Source: an uncultured Paracoccaceae bacterium (GTDB taxonomy: Bacteria; Pseudomonadota; Alphaproteobacteria; Rhodobacterales; Rhodobacteraceae). Taken from it: a stretch of DNA of 64,000 nt. Both the position numbers and the translations under genes were made by a program. The notes beneath the pieces were generated by a model. That model made no database searches and was not told the DNA's origin. It was given only the letters and a program-made list of their open reading frames with translations. The stretch covers positions 1 to 64,000 of the forward strand of contig CATOSB010000022.1 in assembly GCA_951812305.1 (NCBI GenBank). Reading direction: 5' to 3'. Shown piece by piece: positions 1 to 7,399 of this stretch (position 1 is the first letter of the stretch; each line of letters opens with the position of its first letter).

Positions 1-302
1 TCGCATATTCGGTGGCTTCGAACTTGATGCGGATCTGATCGTCAAGATAAATCGCTGCAAGCTTGTTGGCGATCTCGGCGGACCTTGCCGGGCTTTCTGT
101 TGTTGCGCGAATATCAAATAGATAAGTGTTGCGTTGCGAGCTGACACCAAGCGCTTCGCGTAGATTATCAACGACATTGTTCTGAATTTCTTCCCCACTC
201 GGCGGCGGATCCTCTGGTAAAGTGATCGAGAGCCACGCAGCGAAGCGCTTGACGACCTCACCTAGCGAATACGGCGACGAAGTCCGTAAGGACGTATTAA
301 AC

Positions 303-1492
303 CTTACCACCCTTCAAAATTTCCGGATCTGATTTGACGTTTGTCTGATCTGTGTGATTCAAGGAGTCTCCACTGCTGATATTGGAGGCTGGTTTGTTGG
401 GAAATGTTTGTTTTTCAGAGCTTTATTCGAAGGTTGAGGCGGATTTTCAGGACCGCTTGCTCGGGTATCACAAGTCGCGCCGGGAGGGATTGTGCATCAT
501 AGCAAGCGTGATTTTGAACACGCGCAGCGTCAATCTGATGGAAAATGCGGCTGCTCTGCCCCGCGATATCGGCTCTGTGGACCACCGCTATCAATACATT
601 TCGCGGGTTCTGGGCAATCCTCACATCGATACTGATGAGATCATGCAGGCCTATGTTGGTGAAATTTTCCGCCGCCAGTGTGAGGCCGGAGAAACGATTG
701 TGGTGGCCCTTGATCAAAGCAAGCTCAACGAAGGGCATGAGGTTTTGATGTTATCGGTGCGGATGCGGGATCGGGCCCTCCCGGTCGCCTGGCGTGTACG
801 CCAGACCAAAGGGCCGATTGGATGGCGCGTGCAACATGAGCTTTTGGAAGCAGTCCGCCCATGGCTCCCGGCGGATGCGCGTGTGTTGCTGGCGGGAGAT
901 CGGTTTTATGGAACCGCCCGATTGGTCGCATGGTGCCAGGAGGCTGGATGGGACTACCGGCTGCGCATGAAGGGAAATATCACACTGCAACATCAGGGTG
1001 GCGAGATGATGACGCGCGAAATTGCCCAACTGATGCCCGAAGGGCTTGTAAACGCTGAGCTTTACGGAACGGGCGTCTTTAGCAACATTGGAGTGCTTCA
1101 CGAAGAGGGGCACAAAGAGCCTTGGATTATTGCCATGAATGCAGCACCGTCCGAGTACAAGGTGCTCGATTATGGAATGCGTTGGGGAATTGAAGCCATG
1201 TTCTCCGACTTCAAAACCCGGGGCTTTGAAATTACTCAAAGCCAGATCAAAAAGCCGGATCGATTGGCCCGCCTCATTTTGGTGCTGGCAATCGCCATGT
1301 ACTGGGCTGTTTCAACCGGAGCAAACGAAGAGCACCACGTCGCAATACGCGGCGAAAAAAGGGGATTCGAAAAGCCCGAAGGTCCTTATGCTCTCTCTTC
1401 AAGACAGGCCTTCGTGCTATCCGACGATGCCTCGCAGGTTATGCCAAAATCCCCAAGCTCTGGGATGTCTGGCTAAATTGAAGGGTGGTAAG
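303..1492 (+). mobile_element. IS4-family insertion sequence, complete, 1190 bp
   Basis: The ends are perfect 15-bp inverted repeats, cttaccacccttcaa at 303-317 and its complement at 1478-1492. The flanks carry a perfect 10-bp direct repeat, cgtattaaac, at 293-302 and 1493-1502. This length fits the IS4 family (usually 10-13 bp). The element contains a single transposase gene and interrupts the Wzz-type gene. Perfect ends and target repeat suggest a recent insertion. Confidence 0.93.
382..1476 (+). CDS. IS4-family DDE transposase
   Basis: Cut-and-paste transposase of the IS303-1492 element, 364 residues. The DDE residues are visible: D in ALDQSK (about residue 111), D in LLAGDRFYG (about 174), and E in the C-terminal YREK signature, Y-x2-R-x3-E-x6-K (YGMRWGIEAMFSDFK). 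The start is uncertain: a TTG at 382 is used here, but an AAGGAG at 361-366 is better spaced for an in-frame CTG at 373. The frame is intact, so the element may be active. Confidence 0.9.
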   Translation: MEAGLLGNVCFSELYSKVEADFQDRLLGYHKSRREGLCIIASVILNTRSVNLMENAAALPRDIGSVDHRYQYISRVLGNPHIDTDEIMQAYVGEIFRRQCEAGETIVVALDQSKLNEGHEVLMLSVRMRDRALPVAWRVRQTKGPIGWRVQHELLEAVRPWLPADARVLLAGDRFYGTARLVAWCQEAGWDYRLRMKGNITLQHQGGEMMTREIAQLMPEGLVNAELYGTGVFSNIGVLHEEGHKEPWIIAMNAAPSEYKVLDYGMRWGIEAMFSDFKTRGFEITQSQIKKPDRLARLILVLAIAMYWAVSTGANEEHHVAIRGEKRGFEKPEGPYALSSRQAFVLSDDASQVMPKSPSSGMSG

Positions 1493-2022
1493 CGTATTAA
1501 ACTCTGGATCCTCGACAAGGTTTAATTCAGTCGCCAGGCGCTCAAGCAAACCCCGCGATCGGATGACTTCAAGCTCTGTATTAATTGCCGCCTGCTCCGT
1601 GGACACACCGGACATCACGCTTTCGAGGTCGACCACCTGCTGGTCCCTGGCCTGCAATGCAAGCCGTGCCGTCGCGGAATACTTCGGCACCGCAACTTCA
1701 AATGCATAATACCCGCCCAACGTCATGGCCAGGAGTGAGCATAACATGATGATCCATTTACCGCGCCAGAGAACACCGAAAAGCTGTAAGAGATCGATCT
1801 CGTCGTCCGCCTCTCCCCGTGGCTCGCGGAACTGCTGATCGGTTGGTATGCTGCCCTGAAACGCCTGCCCTGTCCCACGTTTTACGTCAAGATCGGCAGG
1901 TAGTATCACCGGCGTGAACCGGGGTTTGTTGGGCTCGTTCATAGGTATCCCGCTCGCACACAAAATGACGTCAGTACAGTGTCAGATTACTGACATCCAT
2001 TCAAGTTGTACGAAATCTCTCC

Positions 2023-2548
2023 TTAGGCGCCGGCTTTCGCAAATACGACTACTATCGTTCGCCAAATTAGCCAAAGCTCCAATCGCAGATTCGCATTCGT
2101 GATGTAGTAGAGATCGGCTTGAACCTTTTTTTTGGTCGCCTCAGAGCCTTCGACATAGCCGACCACAGTCTGCGCCAAACCGCTCATTCCGGGACGCACC
2201 ACATGCCTCTCGCGATAACCCGGTACTTCCTTCAGAAAATAACAGGCATGCTCGTAATAGTCTGGTCTCGGTCCAATGAAGCTCATTTCGCCACGAATTA
2301 CGTTGATGATCTGCGGCAACTCATCAATTCGCATCTTGCGCAGGATCCGACCAAGCTTTGTGATGCGGTTAATCTCAAGCGGGGCTTCAGCTGTTCGCGT
2401 CATCACCTCCGCCGGCTCCATTGTGCGGAACTTGATCGTCGGGAATGGTTTGCAGTCTCGTCCCATACGGTCTTGGATGAATAAAAGTGGGCCGGCATTT
2501 AGGAACGGGTTCAATACAAAAATTACGACGGAATTCACCGCTAACAAA
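2023..2548 (-). pseudogene. Undecaprenyl-phosphate sugar transferase (ExoY/WcaJ type), 5' end removed by IS982
   Basis: C-terminal catalytic part of a bacterial sugar transferase, which loads the first sugar-1-phosphate onto undecaprenyl phosphate to begin exopolysaccharide units. Visible family motifs are PTIKFRTM, RKMRIDELPQIINVIRG, MSFIGPRPDYYEHA and RPGMSGLAQ. The frame is open right up to the IS982 border at 2549, and the usual start and membrane anchor are missing. The lost 5' part is not on the other side of the element (4070 onward encodes something else), so this is a truncation rather than a simple interruption. It is followed 80 bp downstream by the Wzz-type gene, which fits an exopolysaccharide operon. 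Confidence 0.85.
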
Positions 2549-2586
2549 ACCCCGATTCTGGATAAGACGTTGGCGTCACCAGTGCA

Positions 2587-3027
2587 CTACTCGACAGAAT
2601 TTTTTCGTAGTTTTTTGATTCGTTTTTTACGATACTCGTTGACCCTTTTTCGCAGAGGGTTGCGATGAGGGATTTCCACCATTGTTATGGAAATGATCCT
2701 CGGTTCTCTCAAAGCCTCATTTGGCTCCAGTTCAACGGCAATTCCGCCAAACTCTCCAAGAAATAGAACATTTGAAACGGTTTCGTGATCCGCTTTGAAT
2801 GTATCAGGGTCATTTTTCCGTACGTGTTTCGGGATGATCACCTGAAAGGGAGTGGCAGCCATCAGATCGAGCACAAGTGTCATGGTTCTTTTAGGGAGCG
2901 CAGCCAGTTCATTGAGCTTATCCGTGAGGGCGTAGAAACGGTTGGGGTCCTCTTCCATCATGTCGAACATGAGGTCCCGGATCTTCTCATAAGCGAGATC
3001 TTCGTTGATTGGGAAGTTGTTCTCCAT
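2587..3027 (-). CDS. IS982 passenger protein of unknown function (copy 1)
   Basis: 146-residue protein that I do not recognise. The ATG at 3027 is chosen because AAAAGGTG lies seven bases upstream; a longer frame to 3153 would run into the transposase start region. It begins MENNFPINEDLAYEKIRDL, is acidic in the N-terminal half, has no membrane segment or signal peptide, and ends in a strongly basic stretch (RKRVNEYRKKRIKKLRKN). It is transcribed away from the transposase with 128 bp between the starts, so a shared control region is likely. The same protein is encoded in copy 2 (56703-57143), which shows it belongs to the element and not to the host locus. It could be an accessory transposition factor or a cargo function. 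Confidence 0.7.
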   Translation of the reverse strand: MENNFPINEDLAYEKIRDLMFDMMEEDPNRFYALTDKLNELAALPKRTMTLVLDLMAATPFQVIIPKHVRKNDPDTFKADHETVSNVLFLGEFGGIAVELEPNEALREPRIISITMVEIPHRNPLRKRVNEYRKKRIKKLRKNSVE

Positions 3028-3155
3028 GGCGCGCACCTTTTGCCCCGTGTTGACCAGCCTGAATGCCCCCGTGATTAGTATGGGGTGAGAGGGGTTTCCA
3101 GGTACGTTGCCCCATGATTCAAGGTTCAAAAGCGACACAATATGGACCGCCACTC

Positions 3156-4049
3156 ATGTCGATCACTAACACCGCACTTTTTGTCTGTCTCGATGATTTT
3201 GCAAAAACCTACGAGGACTGGGAGCGCCACCGGTTGATCCCCTCGGGTCGTCAGAGGCTTCGCTCCGGCAAGCTGACCCTGGGGGAGAGCCTGTTCATCA
3301 TGGTCTTGTTTCACTTGTCGCCGTTCAAGGACTTCAAACATTATTGGATTTATGGCGTTGAGCAGAAATACCGTGACTGCTTTGGCAACCTCCCGAGCTA
3401 TGGTCGGTTTGTCAGCCTCATGCCAAGATTAATGGTGCCGTTTTGCATACTGCTGCACTGCTTCAGCGGTGAAAAAACCGGCGTCTATTTTGCCGACAGC
3501 ACTAAGCTCGCGGTCTGCCACAATGCCCGCATTAATCGAAACAAGGTCTTCAAGGGGCTGGCAAAGCGCGGTCGCAGCACAATGGGCTGGTTCTTTGGCT
3601 TCAAACTGCATCTAATCATCAACAACAAGGGGGAGATCATGGCCGTCAAAATCACGGCAGGTAATGTCGATGATCGAAAGCCGTTTGAAGCCATGATCGC
3701 GGGCCTCGAAGGCAAAATATTTGCTGATAAGGGCTATATCTCCAAATCCCTCTTCCAACGGCTCTGGCAGCGTGGGCTCCACCTCGTCACCGGCATTCGC
3801 CGCAACATGAAAAACTATCTCCTGCCAATCCTGAACAAAATCCTGTTGCGAAGGCGGTTCATCATCGAAACTCTGTTCGATAAGTTGAAAACCAGCATGG
3901 GACTGGAACACACTCGACACAGATCGCCTGCCAACGCATTCGTACACCTCATCTCGTGTGTCGCAGCCTATAGGCTCGGGAAAACCAAAGTTAAAATGGG
4001 ACCCATAACCGTGCCGGAAACAATCAGGCAGGTCGAATACCAGATATAG
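3156..4049 (+). CDS. IS982-family transposase (copy 1)
   Basis: 297-residue DDE transposase. The catalytic residues are visible as D in VYFADSTK, D in KIFADKGY and E in [13 protein letters not shown], the IS982 layout. The ATG at 3156 ([10 protein letters not shown]) gives the usual family length; an in-frame ATG at 3114 would add 14 residues. The frame is intact, unlike copy 2, which is split by IS66. It differs from copy 2 at single residues (GNLPSY versus GTLPSY, AGLEGK versus AGPEGK, AAYRLG versus AAYMLG). It could supply transposase for both copies. Confidence 0.88.
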   Translation: MSITNTALFVCLDDFAKTYEDWERHRLIPSGRQRLRSGKLTLGESLFIMVLFHLSPFKDFKHYWIYGVEQKYRDCFGNLPSYGRFVSLMPRLMVPFCILLHCFSGEKTGVYFADSTKLAVCHNARINRNKVFKGLAKRGRSTMGWFFGFKLHLIINNKGEIMAVKITAGNVDDRKPFEAMIAGLEGKIFADKGYISKSLFQRLWQRGLHLVTGIRRNMKNYLLPILNKILLRRRFIIETLFDKLKTSMGLEHTRHRSPANAFVHLISCVAAYRLGKTKVKMGPITVPETIRQVEYQI

Positions 4050-4069
4050 CGCTTATCCAGAACTCAGGT

Positions 4070-4154
4070 AAATTAGCATGACGATAGACAGCAGCGCCAT
4101 GAAAATGGCGCCTGTCATCAACAGGCGATCAAGAAAAAGTCGCCAGGAAGTCAT
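4070..4154 (-). pseudogene. 5' fragment of an unidentified membrane-protein gene, cut by IS982
   Basis: An ATG at 4154 opens a frame reading MTSWRLFLDRLLMTGAIFMA and onward for 28 codons, then hits the IS982 border at 4070. The fragment holds a short amphipathic start and one hydrophobic helix. It starts 32 bp after the stop of the molybdopterin-type gene on the same strand and was probably its operon partner. In related genomes a membrane sensor kinase can follow such genes, but the fragment is too short to assign. Confidence 0.5.
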
Positions 4155-4232
4155 GCCTTACCCGTCACTGGACTGCGGTTTCGTCGCTATTGTACAACCA
4201 GTCTGTTCAATTGCCAGATAGAGCGAGAATAA

Positions 4233-5832
4233 GTAACTCCCAAGCACCCCCCACGTTTGAGTGTTATTGTCAGTTTTATGGTGAGTCGAATTTGCCATTT
4301 TGCGCGTGTTTTTTTCTTTCTTGTCTGAATTCTGTGGCGCCGGGTTGATTTCTCTGAATCAGTGGTGGGATGGATCAGGTTGCCGCCCTTGAACAACTTC
4401 TCGCCACGGCTCTGCGTCGGATCGCTGAGCTTGAAGCTGCGTTGGCGAGCATGGCGGAAGAGATCACGGACCTGCGCCGACAGTTGGCCAAGAACAGCAG
4501 CAATAGCAGCAAGCCCCCTTCAAGTGATGGCCTGAAGAAGCCAGCCCCGCGCAGCCTGCGTGGCAAATCCGGAAAGAAAAGTGGCGGCCAAGTTGGCCAC
4601 CGGGGCGACACCCTGCGCCAGACGTCAACACCCGACTTTGTCGAACGGCATGAGGCGACGCATTGCAGCGCCTGTCAGAGCGCCCTGACGGCGGAGATGG
4701 TGAAAGGGATCGAGAAGCGTCAGGTGTTCGACTTGCCTGCGCCACGCCTGGAGGTCACCGAGCATCAGGCGGCGGTTTATTGTTGCGACCATTGTCGAGC
4801 CACGACGACGGCTGGCTTTCCCGATGGCGTGGCCGCGCATGTGCAATATGGCACGCGCATGCGGGCAGTGGCGGTCTATTGCAATGTTCAGCAGCTGATA
4901 CCCGAGGATCGGGTCTGCCAGCTTATGCGCGACCTGTTTGGGGCCACCAGCTTGTGCGCGGCCAGCGTGACCAACTGGACGCGCGGCGCGGCAAATAAGA
5001 TGGGTGTCGTGGTTGAACACATTCTCGCCCGGCTTGCCGAAGGCGGCGTTCGGCATCTGGACGAGACCGGACTTCGTGTTGCCGGCAAGCTGCACTGGCT
5101 GCACACGATCTGCGATACCGCCTTCACCCATTACCGCATCAGCGCCAAACGCGGTGCTGTTCCAACCTTCCTGACCGGCGGGACGATCATTCATGATCAC
5201 TGGAAACCCTACTACGCCCATATGAGCGGAGTGGACGCCCACGCCCTCTGCGGGGCGCATCACTTGCGCGAACTCAAGGCCATCGAAGAGATCGAAAAAG
5301 AGCCTTGGGCGACGGAGATGAGCGCAGTGCTTCATAGCGCCAATCAGCTCAGATGCGCGGCTCAGGATCAAGGCGAGACCGAACTCCCGGAACTGGTTCG
5401 CCAGGGTATAGTCACCAGATACATGGCGATCCTCGCCAAGGGGCTCGCCTTCCACGAACGCCAGCCCCCGCTGGCCAAAAGCCCCGGCACCCGCGGCCGA
5501 AAAGCCAGGCGGCCAGGCCACAACCTGCTCCTCCGCCTGCGTGACTACCGCGATGACGTTTTGCGATTCATCGCCGACTTCGCGGTCCCATTCACAAACA
5601 ATCAGGCCGAACAGGACCTGCGCATGATGAAGCTGCGCATGAAAATCTCGGGCACCTTCCGCACCCTCGAGGGCGCGCGGGTCTTCGCCGACATCAGGTC
5701 CGTCATCTCGACGGCCAGAAAACACCGGTTCAACATCCTGGAAATCCTGACCCTGTCACCACCTCAGATCATCGCACGGCTCTGACGGAACAAAACCCCG
5801 CAACCCTATCGGACAGGGTGCTTGGGAGTTAC
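4233..5832 (+). mobile_element. IS66-family element, single-gene type, copy 1, 1600 bp
   Basis: The terminal inverted repeats are gtaactcccaagcaccc at 4233 and its complement ending at 5832. The flanking 8-mers gagaataa (4225-4232) and aagaataa (5833-5840) match at seven of eight positions, close to the 8-bp duplication usual for IS66. Only tnpC is present, with no tnpA or tnpB, as in the ISBst12-like subgroup. It is nearly identical to copy 2 at 54586-56187. It sits in the molybdopterin-type gene. Confidence 0.92.
4370..5785 (+). CDS. IS66-family transposase TnpC (copy 1, intact)
   Basis: 471-residue transposase. It has an N-terminal leucine-rich coiled coil (about residues 1-45), the NSSNSSKPPSSDG linker, a zinc-finger-like region (HCSACQ; CCDHCR), the DDE core with D in VRHLDETGLR and D in GVDAHALCGAHHLRE, and the IS66 C-terminal TNNQAEQDLRMMK with the catalytic E, then the IRSVISTARK tail. 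The ATG at 4370 follows about 130 bp of AT-rich leader. The frame is complete and this copy could act on the damaged copy 2. Confidence 0.92.
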   Translation: MDQVAALEQLLATALRRIAELEAALASMAEEITDLRRQLAKNSSNSSKPPSSDGLKKPAPRSLRGKSGKKSGGQVGHRGDTLRQTSTPDFVERHEATHCSACQSALTAEMVKGIEKRQVFDLPAPRLEVTEHQAAVYCCDHCRATTTAGFPDGVAAHVQYGTRMRAVAVYCNVQQLIPEDRVCQLMRDLFGATSLCAASVTNWTRGAANKMGVVVEHILARLAEGGVRHLDETGLRVAGKLHWLHTICDTAFTHYRISAKRGAVPTFLTGGTIIHDHWKPYYAHMSGVDAHALCGAHHLRELKAIEEIEKEPWATEMSAVLHSANQLRCAAQDQGETELPELVRQGIVTRYMAILAKGLAFHERQPPLAKSPGTRGRKARRPGHNLLLRLRDYRDDVLRFIADFAVPFTNNQAEQDLRMMKLRMKISGTFRTLEGARVFADIRSVISTARKHRFNILEILTLSPPQIIARL

Positions 5833-6307
5833 AAGAATAATACAATTCATTCTGTAGGGTGTTAACGTCGCTCCATGGGTAGATAATCCAGATCGGACCG
5901 CGATCACGAATTGTCAGGTATTGATCGTCCTTCTTGAGCGCGAGGATGACGTTGTAATCATCAAAATCGGACATCGGAATTTCGACGCTGTAATCGTTCA
6001 GCGCAAATGCTTGCACCGTCATGCCGCTCGCACCGACCTCATTCAGTAAATCGCGAACCAGCACACCTGAGAATGTGACAGGATTTTCCCACCACGGCGT
6101 ATCTGTCACGATCACATGAGACCCGATCGACTCTAATTCGGCGCGGGTGAAGCTTTGGGTTTGGGTGCCGTCCGTTGTTTCAACATTGCCGCTGATTTCC
6201 AGTATCTTGGCACCGTTATCTTCTGCCATGCTTGCGACCGGCAGCCCGGCAATCAGCACCGATGCCAGAATTCCTAAAAGGTTTCGTCTGAGGTGAATTG
6301 CCGACAT

Positions 6308-6623
6308 CGGACAAGTTCCCTTTCATTAAGTATTTGCGGTAGAGCCAGAATTCGCGGCTGCAGAACAATATTAGGTATTCCAAGCTTTCTTTTGAGTTGC
6401 TGTAGCCCATCGATCGGGCATTTTCGCGACTCAAAACGGGCAGAAATTTTACTGCCCAGTCGAAATTACTCTACTCCATTGTTTGTATGAAAGCCAATCA
6501 CAGTTACTTACGGGTAAAGAACGCAAACAACTGAACACGTTAACCACGAAACAATTAACAACTCAACCATAGATAGAAATCAAGAAAAAAAACATAAACG
6601 AGCAACCCAACGATTTTATCGTG
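6308..6623. other. Intergenic, no gene seen
   Basis: An AT-rich stretch between two minus-strand genes. It holds the presumed promoter of the molybdopterin-type gene near its left side. I see no convincing open frame, RNA gene or strong hairpin; the last 100 bases are A-rich and unstructured. Confidence 0.5.
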
Positions 6624-7370
6624 CTAATTGGAGATAATCGTAAGCTGTCGGACAACAGGTCCAGTGGCCGTAGAGTACAAGCGGTGGTCGTTGGTATTCA
6701 GAGAAATTTTGATCTGATATTCGCCGGGCGGCAGCGTTCCGATTTGAACCTCATTACCGAACACACGCTGAATTTTCAGGTCGTTCAGATACAGATGCCC
6801 ATGTCCGGTTCCCGGCTTGTGTTCGGCATCCACAAGATCAGGCGCGAAAATGAAATTTTCGACGTGAAGAGATATGATCCAGCCATCATTGGTTTCACGG
6901 GCGTCAATGGAAAGGTCAGGCTGCTTTTGATCTGATGGTACTTGGACCCGTTCGCCATGCGCCATGTTGGCTGGCTCGGCGATGCGGGCGCGGGTCGTAA
7001 CCGGACCGGCATCTTCAAACCACAACGTGACGGGAACCAACCGACCAGGTTCTGTTGAACCGTGCGGATTCGTCAACATACCATGCAGACCATCCATTGC
7101 GAGTTTGGGGGTGGAACCAGATGGAATTGGAAACCTGCTTTGGGATGGAGGCATCAAAGATGACTGCCCCGCAAATTCAGAGCCGATACCGATCAGCGTA
7201 TCCGGCTTTCCCGGGTTGTTGATCGTTACTTCCAAGGCCAGCCCGCCCCCCATTTTTCGGAGTTGTGCATCTGAAAGGTACAGTTGAGTGGGCGAGTCCG
7301 TAAAAAAGAAGAATGCCAGGGCGGCGAAACCGAAAAAGCCGAATGCAATCACAATTCTGAGGGCTTCCAT
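6624..7370 (-). CDS. Membrane-anchored PCuAC-like two-domain protein
   Basis: 248 residues. An N-terminal hydrophobic helix (about residues 5-24) anchors or secretes the protein. Residues about 30-130 resemble the copper-chaperone PCu(A)C fold (IPSGSTPKLAMDGLHGML, then LVPVTLWFEDAGPV), although the classical Met/His ligand spacing is not complete. Residues about 150-245 form a second, probably beta-rich domain with a His-rich loop (DAEHKPGTGHGHLYL) and GTLPPGEYQI. A periplasmic metal-handling role is an inference. The gene is divergent from the 7400 gene with only 29 bp between the starts. Confidence 0.6.
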   Translation of the reverse strand: MEALRIVIAFGFFGFAALAFFFFTDSPTQLYLSDAQLRKMGGGLALEVTINNPGKPDTLIGIGSEFAGQSSLMPPSQSRFPIPSGSTPKLAMDGLHGMLTNPHGSTEPGRLVPVTLWFEDAGPVTTRARIAEPANMAHGERVQVPSDQKQPDLSIDARETNDGWIISLHVENFIFAPDLVDAEHKPGTGHGHLYLNDLKIQRVFGNEVQIGTLPPGEYQIKISLNTNDHRLYSTATGPVVRQLTIISN

Positions 7371-7399
7371 TCGTCAATCCCAAGGATTTAACTTGCCGG

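Larger units (their letters stand above)
1..1942 (-). pseudogene. Wzz/ExoP-type polysaccharide chain-length protein, split by an IS4 element, 3' end outside window
   Basis: Polysaccharide co-polymerase of the inner membrane, a family that sets exopolysaccharide chain length and works with a Wza-type outer channel. The ATG at 1942 (residue MNEPNKPRF) is preferred over a TTG at 1963. Codons 1-150 (1942-1493) show a proline-rich cytoplasmic start, a membrane segment at about residues 62-81 and the start of the Wzz domain (YSATARLALQ). The IS sits at 303-1492. Reading resumes at 292 as SLRTSSPYSLGEVVK and stays open to base 1 (ending IKFEATEYA). Dropping the IS and one 10-bp target copy restores one frame exactly. 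Whether a C-terminal tyrosine kinase domain follows cannot be seen. The gene is presumably inactive. It lies downstream of the truncated sugar transferase on the same strand. Confidence 0.85.
2549..4069 (+). mobile_element. IS982-family element with passenger gene, copy 1, 1521 bp
   Basis: The borders are set by comparison with the second copy (54051-57181), which has the same 1521 bp once its nested IS66 and one target repeat are removed. The imperfect terminal inverted repeats share ttctggataag (accccgattctgg at 2549; complement of agaactcaggt at 4069). Contents are a passenger gene on the minus strand and the transposase on the plus strand. IS982 elements are normally about 1 kb, so this one is enlarged. 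The flanks (taacaaa and aaattag) do not match, so there is no target duplication, and both neighbouring genes are cut. This points to a deletion or recombination after insertion. Confidence 0.88.
4187..6307 (-). pseudogene. Periplasmic molybdopterin-binding-type protein, split by IS66
   Basis: Starts at ATG 6307 with a cleavable signal peptide (about residues 1-28, ending ASMA). The rest resembles the small oxidoreductase molybdopterin-binding fold (FSGVLVRDLL, ALNDYSVEIP, IRDRGPIWIIYPW). The IS66 at 4233-5832 enters near the C terminus. Removing it with one 8-bp target copy gives a 170-residue protein ending SIWQLNRLVVQ at 4187. The frame rejoins without a stop. As it stands the protein would end in IS-derived residues and lack its last 12-13. 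Cofactor binding in this small subgroup is inferred from resemblance only. Confidence 0.75.

Noticed and set aside
4625-5725. A 366-codon minus-strand frame opposite the IS66 tnpC
   Set aside because: Mirror of the transposase coding strand; repeated identically in the second copy only because the element is duplicated.
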